Made by a program: the position numbers and the translations under genes
From: Brevinematales bacterium
GTDB lineage: Bacteria > Spirochaetota > Brevinematia > Brevinematales > Thermospiraceae
Direction of reading: 5' to 3'
NCBI GenBank assembly: GCA_013177995.1
Contig: JABLXN010000002.1
Span: 62,001 to 126,000 of the forward strand
DNA: 64,000 nucleotides
Shown: in pieces, positions 16,876-24,617 of the stretch
How the letters are laid out: each line of letters starts with the position of its first letter
How positions within the stretch are numbered: the first letter of the stretch is position 1
The notes under the pieces: model-generated
Databases searched by the model: none
What the model was told of the DNA's origin: nothing
The model's input: only the letters and a program-made list of their open reading frames with translations

Positions 16876-17613
16876 CTACTCCTTTGGATCAATTTTTCCG
16901 AAACGTCGCTTTCGCTTTTGGTAATCAAAAAGCGCGGCACAAAAATCCTTCGGACGAAAGTCCGGCCATAATTTTCGAGAGAAGTATAACTCAGCATAGG
17001 CGCTTTGCCAGAGAAGAAAATTGCTGATGCGTTGTTCTCCACTGGTGCGTATTAACAGGTCAACCGGTGGGATGTCCGGGGAATAAAGAAACTGTTCAAA
17101 AGAGTTTTCTGAAAGGTTTTCAAGAGAAAACTGGTTGTTTTGAATGGCGACTACCAGTTTCTTTGCGGCATCAACAATTTCTCTTTTTCCACCGTAGTTG
17201 AAGACAATATTGAAAACATACTTTCCCTTCCTGGTACTTTCTATAGCGTGCTGAAATTTTCGTATGAGTTCAGGGGAAAGACCGTCAAAAGTCCCGGTGT
17301 AACAAAAACGGATGTTTTTTTCTCGCATGGAATCTACATACTCGTCGATAACCCGCCCCGCCATGGTCATGAGAAATTCCACCTCTTCGGGAGGACGTTG
17401 CCAGTTCTCTGTGGAGAAGGCATAGGCACTGATGTAGGGAATTTTGAGATTTTCATTGAACTCAATAATGGTTTTGAGAACCTCATAGCCCTTTTTGTGT
17501 CCTTCATTGCGGGGAAGAAACCTTTGACGGGCCCACCGCCCGTTACCATCCATGATGAAGGCAACGTGGCGGGGGAGTCGTGTGGGGTCTAAGGAATAGC
17601 CAAAAAATTTCAT
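16876..17613 (-). CDS. uppS: Undecaprenyl (isoprenyl) diphosphate synthase
   Basis: The 245-residue protein carries the cis-prenyltransferase motifs: HVAFIMDGNGRWA with the catalytic Asp, NEGHKKGYE, YAFSTENWQRP, and the C-terminal RTSGEQRISNFLLWQSAYAE. It makes the C55 lipid carrier used for peptidoglycan and other envelope polymers. It is the middle gene of frr-uppS-cdsA, starting 6 bases after frr and ending 3 bases before cdsA. Confidence 0.96.
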   Translation of the reverse strand: MKFFGYSLDPTRLPRHVAFIMDGNGRWARQRFLPRNEGHKKGYEVLKTIIEFNENLKIPYISAYAFSTENWQRPPEEVEFLMTMAGRVIDEYVDSMREKNIRFCYTGTFDGLSPELIRKFQHAIESTRKGKYVFNIVFNYGGKREIVDAAKKLVVAIQNNQFSLENLSENSFEQFLYSPDIPPVDLLIRTSGEQRISNFLLWQSAYAELYFSRKLWPDFRPKDFCAALFDYQKRKRRFGKIDPKE

Positions 17614-17619
17614 ACAGGT

Positions 17620-18186
17620 TTATATTTCCATAATCTCTTTGGATTTCTTTTCTACCAGTTCGTCAATGCGTTTGATGTGATCATCAGTGATCTTCTGGAT
17701 GGCTTCAAGCTCTCTTCGTTCATCATCTTCGCTGATGTGTCCACCTTTCACGAGTTCTTTGATGTGGTTATTGATATCCCGGCGTTCGTTGCGGATGGTG
17801 ACTTTTATCTCTTCTCCCATTTCTTTCACTTTTTTGACAAGGGCTTTTTTGGATTCCTCTGTGAGAGGGGGAATAGCCACACGAAGGACTTTTCCATCAT
17901 TGACCACCGTGAAACCGAGATTGGCATCATTGATACCTTTTTCAATGTTTTTGAGAATGCTCTTGTCCCATGCGTCTATGACAATGGTATGAGCATCAGG
18001 GGTGCTCAGAGAAGCGGCCTGTCTAATGGGCGTGGGTGTGCCGTAATATTCAAAGCGAATATCCTCAACCATCCCAATACTGGCCCGTCCTGTTTTGACA
18101 TGCTTGAGTTCCTCCATAAAGTGCGCTAAGGCCTTATCCATTCGTTCTTTGGCTTCTTTTTTGAATTTTTCAAAGGCTTCTATCAT
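17620..18186 (-). CDS. frr: Ribosome recycling factor
   Basis: The 188-residue product matches the family length and motifs: KTGRAS near residue 32, YYGTPTPI, NDGKVLRVAIPPLTEE, and a C-terminal long helix (KKVKEMGEEIKVTIRNERRD). It splits post-termination ribosomes together with EF-G. It leads the operon frr-uppS-cdsA, with AAGGAGG a few bases before the start and a promoter at 18222-18250. Confidence 0.97.
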   Translation of the reverse strand: MIEAFEKFKKEAKERMDKALAHFMEELKHVKTGRASIGMVEDIRFEYYGTPTPIRQAASLSTPDAHTIVIDAWDKSILKNIEKGINDANLGFTVVNDGKVLRVAIPPLTEESKKALVKKVKEMGEEIKVTIRNERRDINNHIKELVKGGHISEDDERRELEAIQKITDDHIKRIDELVEKKSKEIMEI

Positions 18187-18221
18187 ACCTTCCTCCTTGG
18201 TAGTGCTTTTTGTCTCCTTTT

Positions 18222-18250
18222 ATTATAGGTGAAGGGGGATGAATTTTCAA
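18222..18250 (-). promoter_or_regulatory. Promoter for frr-uppS-cdsA
   Basis: On the minus strand TTGAAA (18245-18250) and TATAAT (18222-18227) are separated by 17 bases. The MITE copy 2 starts 47 bases upstream of the -35 box. Confidence 0.8.
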
Positions 18251-18296
18251 CAAATGGAGGGATTTTTCTTTTTTCGACTTGGAAAGAATCTTTACT

Positions 18297-18498
18297 GAGA
18301 CCTTTGCACGAATGTGCGAAGGTCTCAAAAAAGTAGTAAAAAACAAAAAATAGTATAAAAATGTTCCTTAACGTAATAAATAAAGCTATTCCTTTGGACA
18401 AAAAAAGACAAATAAACCCTTGTAAATGGAAAAAGCGGGGTTTCAGGGGCGTAGCCCCTGACCCAGATAGGGGAAGAAAACACCCGTGCAAGGGTCTC
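18297..18498. mobile_element. MITE copy 2 (202 bp) with 5-bp target duplication
   Basis: Same terminal repeats and two hairpins as copy 1: 18297-18326, where one A-to-G change keeps a G-T pair, and 18443-18461. It is flanked by TTACT at 18292-18296 and 18499-18503, a perfect 5-bp duplication. It lies between the divergent frr and CNB-protein promoters, and the duplicated base at 18503 is where the -35 box of the latter would start. Confidence 0.9.
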
Positions 18499-18522
18499 TT
18501 ACTATATTTTTTTTCTTTCCTG

Positions 18523-18531
18523 TGCTATAAT
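18523..18531 (+). promoter_or_regulatory. Extended -10 promoter for the CNB-domain gene
   Basis: TGC directly precedes a perfect TATAAT (18526-18531). No -35 match is seen at the right distance, which fits an extended -10 promoter or one whose -35 was altered by the adjacent MITE. Confidence 0.65.
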
Positions 18532-18563
18532 ATACACTCACAAAACCACTAAGGGAGGCACCT

Positions 18564-18980
18564 ATGATACCAACGAAGAAATATGAAGCGGGGCAGTATA
18601 TTATTCGGGAAGAGGATACGGACAAAACGATGTATATCATTATGGAGGGGAGGGTGCGAGTGGAGGCAAAAGATCCAGCTTCCGGCGAGGTAGTCTCACT
18701 GGCGGAATTAGGGCCAAAGGACTTTTTTGGTGAGACAGCCCTTCTTCTTGATCAGCCAAGAAATGCCAGTGTGGTGGCTCTCACTCCGGTAGAGGTGTAT
18801 CCTATTTCCAGTAAAGAAATGCTAGCTGATTATGTGGAGATTCATCCCCAGTTTGCGATGAGGATGATTATGATTATGGCGAAGCGGGTAGATCAGATGA
18901 AAGAGGCGTATCTCAAAACCTATGGATATCTTCAGTATGCCAAGCAAATTTTAACCTCTCTTCATCAAAAAGGAGAGTAA
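18564..18980 (+). CDS. Single-domain cyclic-nucleotide-binding protein
   Basis: The 138-residue protein is a CNB (Crp-like) beta barrel with its phosphate-binding cassette, FFGETALLLDQPRNASV, near residues 54-70; the Glu and Arg are the residues that hold the ribose and cyclic phosphate. A C-terminal helical segment follows but there is no DNA-binding helix-turn-helix, so it should work by protein contact rather than as a transcription factor. It sits just before the STAS gene. The nucleotide cyclase at 26.7 kb could supply its ligand. It begins behind GGGAGGC. Confidence 0.88.
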   Translation: MIPTKKYEAGQYIIREEDTDKTMYIIMEGRVRVEAKDPASGEVVSLAELGPKDFFGETALLLDQPRNASVVALTPVEVYPISSKEMLADYVEIHPQFAMRMIMIMAKRVDQMKEAYLKTYGYLQYAKQILTSLHQKGE

Positions 18981-18986
18981 AAAAGA

Positions 18987-19015
18987 TTGCAAGAAGTAAA
19001 AAAAGGGTGTATAAT
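18987..19015 (+). promoter_or_regulatory. Promoter for the STAS gene
   Basis: TTGCAA (18987-18992) and TATAAT (19010-19015) are separated by 17 bases, just after the CNB gene stop. Confidence 0.75.
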
Positions 19016-19042
19016 ATCTCAGCCACAGAGAGGAGGAGTTGT

Positions 19043-19369
19043 ATGAAGTATGAACTTTCTGAGTACAATGGCAAAACACTTTTGAAGATCAAAGAAAACC
19101 TGGTGACGGATCCTGATGCCAGGGAGTTCAAAGAGGTGTTGACCAACCTCATAGATAGCGGGAAAAAGGAGATCATTATAGATTTTACTGATATGGTGTT
19201 TATTGGGAGTAGTGGCATTGGTAAACTTCTCTTAGCCTACAAGAGACTTGATGATATGGGGGGCAAACTCTACGTCACAGATCTCAACAAGGATATCAAA
19301 GACCTCTTTATTACCTTTCGCTTAAATGAGTTTTTCCAGATTGTTGATGATTTGAGTCAGATTAAGTAA
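19043..19369 (+). CDS. STAS-domain anti-sigma factor antagonist
   Basis: The 108-residue protein is a lone STAS domain. IIIDFTDMVFIGSSGIGKLL contains the conserved Ser-Ser-Gly at which these proteins are phosphorylated by a partner kinase and dephosphorylated by SpoIIE-type phosphatases. I chose ATG 19043 behind GGAGGAG; the earlier ATG at 19007 lies in the promoter. The next gene, 4 bases on, encodes both a phosphatase and an anti-sigma-type kinase domain, so the pair is a compact partner-switching module. No sigma factor is encoded nearby, so the output is unknown. Confidence 0.92.
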   Translation: MKYELSEYNGKTLLKIKENLVTDPDAREFKEVLTNLIDSGKKEIIIDFTDMVFIGSSGIGKLLLAYKRLDDMGGKLYVTDLNKDIKDLFITFRLNEFFQIVDDLSQIK

Positions 19370-19373
19370 TTCC

Positions 19374-21806
19374 ATGTCACTTGTATTGTGGATAGGAATT
19401 GGGGCAGCCTTGGGTGGCCTTGCCACTTTGGGAGTGATACGGTTTTTTTTCTCACAGGAGAAGGGGGAGGATAGTTTCTGGTTAGCCAGAATTCTTAATC
19501 TCTATAGACGGGATGTGTCTATTCCGCAGGCCAGCGAGAATCGTGAGGAAATTCTTCAGTTTTTTCAAAGGGTGATGGGATTTCAGTCCTATGAGTTGTT
19601 GAGACTTACGTCTGAAGAGGTTCTGGATGTCAGGCGTTCGGTAGAACTCTCTTTCTCTGGTCTTGCCCCTTTTCTCTCAGAGATTTCTTCCTCTATCTAT
19701 TATCAGCCTGTGGTTTTGTACGATATTGGGCCACTTTCTTCTCTTTTGGCACCAGCGTATTCTTCCCGTTCTCATGTGGTCTGGGTGTATGTTTTGCCAC
19801 TTTATCCCTTTGAGGTGAAATATTTTCTTCTCCTTGTGATGCCAAAGCATGTGCCTGGGAAAAAACAATCTTCTGTGGCAATGTTTCTCATGAGGCAACT
19901 GTTTTTGAATCTCTATCTTGAAGAGGAAACCAAACGGTATCGGGAGAGCCAAGAGTTTTTGTTCAGTGTTTTTAATAAAAATCCTGTGGGGCTTGGGTTA
20001 ACCAATAGAGAAGGGGTTATCCGGAAATACAACCGGGAATTCTTTGATATTGCTGGAGAGATCAAGCGAATTCAGTTTCTGATAGGGGAAGAACAATTTG
20101 AGTTTTTGAAGAGAAATCAACATCTGGATACGTTGAAAAACTATAAGGAATTGTACCTTCATATCAAAGGGGCTCCACTTTATGATGATACGGGAAATGT
20201 CAGGGGGTATATTTTTTCGGTTATCAATGAGACCAAAAGTTATCTTCTCAGTCAGAAGATTTCCCAGAGTGAGGAACAGTTTCGTCAACTTTTTCAGCAA
20301 CTCCCTGTGGGGCTTGTTATCTTTGAACCAACAGGCAAAATTTATCTTGTCAATGAGGCGTTTTTGTTTTTGGTGAATGTGTACAATGAAAAAGAGGTGT
20401 ACCAGAAGAATATTCGGGATATCCTGAATATTAGTGAGACAGATTTTCGAAATATTCTTCAGCAGGTGCAGAGAAATCCTCTTTTGTATTTTCGTTTGGG
20501 GATTCGTCCTGAGTATGGAAACAGGGTTTTTTCTGTTCATATACGACCGCTCTTTTTGGGAGAAAAGGAGGTATTGCAGGCTACCCTTGAGGATGTGAGT
20601 CTTGAGAATGAACTCTATCGTCAGCTTGATGAGAAGTCCCGTCGTGTAGAAGAAGAACTCATGACAGCCAAGAGGGTATGGGAGCATATCCTGACAGTCC
20701 CCACCATTTATAATTCTCGTATTCGGTTTGAGTTTTTTTCTCGACCGTCTTCTCATTTAGGGGGGGATTTCTATGATCTTTTTGCCATAGATGATAATCA
20801 TATCGGTGTCGTGGTTGCAGACGTGTCGGGTCATGGGGTTTCTGCTGCTCTTATTACTTCTATGCTCAAGATTTATTTTGAATTCAATCCCAAGGACCCA
20901 CACAAAATTTCCGATGTGCTACGATATTTGCACTATATTCTCTCCAAGGTGCTTCCCCCGGATCAGTTTGTGACGCTTTTTTATGGGGTGATTGATACAC
21001 AAACCTATTCGATCACCTATATCAACTGTGGAAATCCCAAACCCCTCTATGTTTCCTATCCCAAGAAGAAGATTGGTTTTCTTGAGGGAATGGCTCCTCC
21101 CTTAGGAAGTGCTCATTCGGTGGTGTTTTCGGATTATATTCGGACGGAGAAATTAGGAGAGAATACGCGTCTTCTTTTTTATACAGATGGGCTTTTTGTT
21201 TTTCGCAATGAAAAAGGGTTCTTCAATCAGGAGGGACTTCTTGAACTTTTCTCCCGTTATGCAGAAAATCAGATCAGGCGTGTGCTTCCGGATATCTATG
21301 ATACTCTCTTGAAATCCTATGTACCCCTGACGGAGGATGATGCGACCATGGTGATGATTGTGCTTGAACCACCGCTTCGTACCAAGCAATATCTCTCTCT
21401 TCCCTCTAACGTCCTGGAAATTGATCACGCTATTGTGAAAATTCAGGCGAATATCCAGGCTGTGGTGGATCTCAATGATGATGAAAGGTGGCGGCTCTAT
21501 ACGGCCTTGTATGAGGCACTTATCAACGCTGTAGAACATGGCAACAGATTTGATGCCCAGAAGCGGGTTCATGTTTTCTATCGGATTCTTTCTCAGGCCA
21601 TTGTGATCAAGGTGAGAGACGAAGGCAAGGGCTTTGTCCCGGAGGATGTGCCCGATCCCCTCAGCAAGGAAAATCTTTTGAAACCCTCGGGACGGGGGAT
21701 TTTTATGATGAAGAAACTGATGGACCGTGTCAAGTACAACCGAACAGGCAATGAGGTAGTGATGCTTATGCGTTTTGAAAAACCTGTGTGTGAGGAAGAG
21801 AAGTGA
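19374..21806 (+). CDS. PAS-PAS-SpoIIE phosphatase fused to an RsbW-like HATPase domain
   Basis: The 810-residue protein has one N-terminal membrane helix, an undefined region, and two PAS-like segments (about 195-415). A SpoIIE/PP2C phosphatase follows (GGDFYD, DVSGHG near 482, NCGNPKP, YTDGL, DDATMV). A GHKL ATPase domain of the anti-sigma kinase type ends the protein: N box YEALINAVEHGN near 708, DEGKGF, and SGRGIFMMKKL near 770. Phosphatase and kinase activities in one chain would set the phosphorylation state of the upstream STAS protein. The stop overlaps the rsmH GTG start by 4 bases. The signal sensed is unknown. Confidence 0.92.
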   Translation: MSLVLWIGIGAALGGLATLGVIRFFFSQEKGEDSFWLARILNLYRRDVSIPQASENREEILQFFQRVMGFQSYELLRLTSEEVLDVRRSVELSFSGLAPFLSEISSSIYYQPVVLYDIGPLSSLLAPAYSSRSHVVWVYVLPLYPFEVKYFLLLVMPKHVPGKKQSSVAMFLMRQLFLNLYLEEETKRYRESQEFLFSVFNKNPVGLGLTNREGVIRKYNREFFDIAGEIKRIQFLIGEEQFEFLKRNQHLDTLKNYKELYLHIKGAPLYDDTGNVRGYIFSVINETKSYLLSQKISQSEEQFRQLFQQLPVGLVIFEPTGKIYLVNEAFLFLVNVYNEKEVYQKNIRDILNISETDFRNILQQVQRNPLLYFRLGIRPEYGNRVFSVHIRPLFLGEKEVLQATLEDVSLENELYRQLDEKSRRVEEELMTAKRVWEHILTVPTIYNSRIRFEFFSRPSSHLGGDFYDLFAIDDNHIGVVVADVSGHGVSAALITSMLKIYFEFNPKDPHKISDVLRYLHYILSKVLPPDQFVTLFYGVIDTQTYSITYINCGNPKPLYVSYPKKKIGFLEGMAPPLGSAHSVVFSDYIRTEKLGENTRLLFYTDGLFVFRNEKGFFNQEGLLELFSRYAENQIRRVLPDIYDTLLKSYVPLTEDDATMVMIVLEPPLRTKQYLSLPSNVLEIDHAIVKIQANIQAVVDLNDDERWRLYTALYEALINAVEHGNRFDAQKRVHVFYRILSQAIVIKVRDEGKGFVPEDVPDPLSKENLLKPSGRGIFMMKKLMDRVKYNRTGNEVVMLMRFEKPVCEEEK

Positions 21807-22686
21807 TTTATCATACGCCTATCATGGTTGAAGAGGTGATACGGTTTTTTACCCCGTGTGCGGGGGGGTGTTTGTGGATGCTACCTGTGGGGAAGGGGGG
21901 CATAGTGAGGCAATAGCCTCTCGCCTTGAGTATAAAAGACTCATCTGCATTGACAGAGACCAGGAGATACTGGAGGTGGCCCGAGAGAGGCTTTCTCGTT
22001 TTCCACGGGTGAGTTTCTATCATGCCACCTTTGATCAGCTTCCAGAGGTGATCAAAGACGCGGGAGTTGATGGGTGTGATGCCATTTTGGCTGATCTTGG
22101 GGTTTCTATGTATCATTTTACCCTTCATGAGAAGACAAAGGGAAGGGGATTCAGTCTGCAGGATGATGAGGGTCTTGATATGCGGCTTGACAAAACGGCG
22201 GGTATCACAGCCGCTGAGGTGCTCAATACCTTTTCGCAAAAGGAGATTGCTGATATTCTCTACACCTATGGCGAGGAGTATGATGCCTACAAAATAGCTC
22301 GTGCTATTTGCCAGAATCGACCCTTTCGGACGGCCTCTCAATTAGCGAAAGTGGTTCTCAAGGCAAAGAAAAGTCATGGCCACCACAGGATCCACCCTGC
22401 TACAAAAACCTTTCAGGCTTTGCGAATTTTTTTGAATAAAGAATTAGAAATTCTCGAAAGTTTTTTACCCTCTGCTGCCGATAATTTATATATCCGTGGT
22501 CGTTTAGCGGTGATAACTTTTCACTCGTTAGAAGACAGGATAGTAAAAAGGAGTTTTCAATCACTCGCCAAGGAGGGCAAAGTGAGTATCCTGACCCCAA
22601 AGCCTCTTCTTCCCTCGGAAGAAGAGATCGAGAAAAACCGGGCTTCCCGGAGTGCGAAGCTACGGGTGGTGGAGAAGAGTGTATGA
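21803..22686 (+). CDS. rsmH: 16S rRNA m4C1402 methyltransferase, frame interrupted at a G7 tract
   Basis: The product matches RsmH (MraW), which methylates N4 of C1402 in 16S rRNA. The expected N-terminus MIYHTPIMVEEVIRFFTP starts at GTG 21803, overlapping the previous stop as GTGA. After seven G residues at 21862-21868 the homologous sequence VFVDATCGEGGH continues in the -1 frame, through ITFHSLEDRIVK to the stop. Eight Gs would restore one frame. The in-frame tract reads as a slippery heptamer (G GGG GGG), so -1 slippage could also join the halves. A GTG at 21856 would make a shorter protein missing the conserved HTP segment. Sequencing error, slippage or phase variation cannot be separated here. 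Confidence 0.9.
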
Positions 22687-23051
22687 TACCCCGTGGTGTG
22701 AAAGCGCTCCTTGTGTTGTCGGCACTTTTTTTCCTGTTTGTGATAGGTTTTCTTTTGATTGAACAACGCCAGAATGTTCTGGTCACAAAAAGAGAGATCC
22801 GGCGTTTTTCTCAGGTTCTTACGTTGACAGAGACCCGTCTTCAGGAACTGATGATGGAAAGGGCAAAAATCTCTTTGCCTTCCTTTTCTTCCGGGGTGAA
22901 GGTGACACCGGTAGGATACCGTGATGTGTATCGTGTAGAATTGCCGGGGAAAGTTCCAGAAGAAAAGCCACAAACGTTCTCGAAAGGGATTTTGCAGGTG
23001 TGTTTGGATTGGATTCTTGAGAGGTTCCCTTCGGCTAAGATGGAGATTTGA
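22683..23051 (+). CDS. FtsL-like small bitopic membrane protein
   Basis: The 122-residue protein has a short cytoplasmic N-terminus, one membrane helix (about 8-26) and a coiled-coil-like stretch (VTKREIRRFSQVLTLTETRL). Its start overlaps the rsmH stop as ATGA. FtsL usually lies directly after rsmH and has this size and topology, so a divisome role is likely. Sequence conservation of FtsL is too low to be certain, and the usual ftsI does not follow. Confidence 0.65.
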   Translation: MIPRGVKALLVLSALFFLFVIGFLLIEQRQNVLVTKREIRRFSQVLTLTETRLQELMMERAKISLPSFSSGVKVTPVGYRDVYRVELPGKVPEEKPQTFSKGILQVCLDWILERFPSAKMEI

Positions 23052-23076
23052 CGAAAGAGGTGTTTGGCCGTATACT
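23048..23076 (+). promoter_or_regulatory. Promoter for the metallophosphoesterase gene
   Basis: TTGACG (23048-23053) and TATACT (23071-23076) are separated by 17 bases and begin at the ftsL-like stop codon. Confidence 0.75.
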
Positions 23077-23099
23077 TAAGGGAGGAGTGAAAAGCGATC

Positions 23100-23981
23100 A
23101 TGTGGATAGTGGTTTTCCTTGTGCTTGCAGTGGTGGTAGTTGGCTGGTGGACGGTCTATGCTTATAGAGAAGCCAAACGTGTTCATATTGAACATTTGAC
23201 CCTTTATACCCGTGATATCAGGACCCCGATTTCTATTATGCATCTTTCTGATTTACATCTTTTCAGGGAGATGAGTCGTTCCCGATTACGTCGTATTGGT
23301 GAAGTGATAAAAGAACAGCTTTCTCAGACGGAAGTGGATTTTATTTTTCTGACGGGGGATCTCATTGATAAGAATTCAGGTATTGAAGTTCTTCGGGATG
23401 AAATTTTGCCCCTTTTGAAGGCAAAGGGTGGGGTGTATGCTGTTTTGGGGAATCATGATTATTTTGAATATAATGTGCTTCATGTGTTTTCTCCGCTGTT
23501 TTTTCTTCATGAGAAAAAGTCTACTGATGTGGAAAGACTACTTGACGTCTTGAAGAAGGGAGGCGTGAGGGTGCTTCGTAATGAGATGCTTTCATTTTCG
23601 TATCATGGAAACAACCTCACCTTGATAGGGGTAGATAACTTTCTTCAAGGGAGGTACAGCTGGCCTGATTTGGCTATCCCCGATGATGAGAGTTATAAGA
23701 TGGTTTTGGCGCATTTTCCCGATGTGATTCATCATATCAAGGGAAGGGTGGATGTGGTTTTTAGTGGTCATACCCATGGTGGCCAGATCACGGTATGGGG
23801 GTATCCTCTCACAGCCAAGGCAAAAATACGCCGTCGTGAGGCAAGGGGGGCTTCTGTGCATGATAATACCGTTCTCTATGTCTCCAAAGGAGTTGGAGTG
23901 AGTCATTATCTTCCACTGCGTTTTTTTGCCCATCCTGATGTAACCATGGTACGGATAGAGGTGGCCGATGAAAAGAAGTAG
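23100..23981 (+). CDS. Calcineurin-like metallophosphoesterase, membrane-anchored
   Basis: The 293-residue protein has an N-terminal membrane helix (about 2-20) and then the dimetal phosphoesterase motifs in order: LSDLHLF, TGDLID, LGNHDYF, and GHTHGGQ. This is the build of YkuE/LpxG-type enzymes, which act at the membrane on lipid-linked or small phosphate esters. No substrate can be assigned. It starts with ATG behind GGAGGAG, although the spacing is long at 12 bases. It overlaps the next gene by 14 bases. Confidence 0.88.
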   Translation: MWIVVFLVLAVVVVGWWTVYAYREAKRVHIEHLTLYTRDIRTPISIMHLSDLHLFREMSRSRLRRIGEVIKEQLSQTEVDFIFLTGDLIDKNSGIEVLRDEILPLLKAKGGVYAVLGNHDYFEYNVLHVFSPLFFLHEKKSTDVERLLDVLKKGGVRVLRNEMLSFSYHGNNLTLIGVDNFLQGRYSWPDLAIPDDESYKMVLAHFPDVIHHIKGRVDVVFSGHTHGGQITVWGYPLTAKAKIRRREARGASVHDNTVLYVSKGVGVSHYLPLRFFAHPDVTMVRIEVADEKK

Positions 23982-24597
23982 AGTGTTTTTTGGGATTTTA
24001 TTCATTCTGGCTGGGTCTCTCTATGCTCAATCGGCGGAGCTTTCTTTGGCTTCGCAGGCAATCGGTAGGGGGAGATGGGAGAGTGCCCTCTCTTCTCAAA
24101 TGAGAGCATTTCATCTTTCGGCGTCAAATTTTCTTATGCGGGTTCAGACGGTTCTTCCTCTTCCGTTAGGTATGGCAAGGCTTGGGATAACGAATAGCTA
24201 TTATCTGACTCTTTCCCAGGATTTTGTTGATTATGAATACCGAATAATAGCGATGGTAAGCAACGAAAATTTTGTTTCCACTATTACATGGCTTTATAGT
24301 GCTTCGCAGAATGAGCGGAGCTACAATTTGATGAAGAGTCTTCCCTATCTTCAGCAAAGTGCCTTGTGGTGGCAGAGCAAAACAAACCAGAATGTGGTCT
24401 ATACTCTCTGGAGGGAGAAAAACACCTATCACACCATGAGAATTCTTCAAGAAAAAGAGAATACCCTTGAAAAAGGTTTTTGTATCACGATTGAGGTTAT
24501 TCCCATCAAAAAGGTAAGTTCTTCGGTGATTGAAGATTTTGTCTGGGACTATGTGATGAAAAGTGATTGGAGAGATGTAGAAAGGCTGCTACGATAA
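23968..24597 (+). CDS. Exported protein of unknown function
   Basis: The 209-residue product begins with a clear signal peptide (MKRSRVFFGILFILAGSLYAQ), with cleavage likely after YA. The mature part is rich in Ser, Tyr and Trp and shows no motif I recognise. It overlaps the phosphoesterase gene by 14 bases and precedes a coiled-coil membrane protein, so an envelope role is likely. Confidence 0.65.
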   Translation: MKRSRVFFGILFILAGSLYAQSAELSLASQAIGRGRWESALSSQMRAFHLSASNFLMRVQTVLPLPLGMARLGITNSYYLTLSQDFVDYEYRIIAMVSNENFVSTITWLYSASQNERSYNLMKSLPYLQQSALWWQSKTNQNVVYTLWREKNTYHTMRILQEKENTLEKGFCITIEVIPIKKVSSSVIEDFVWDYVMKSDWRDVERLLR

Positions 24598-24617
24598 TAG
24601 CCTGTGAAGGTGGGGAT

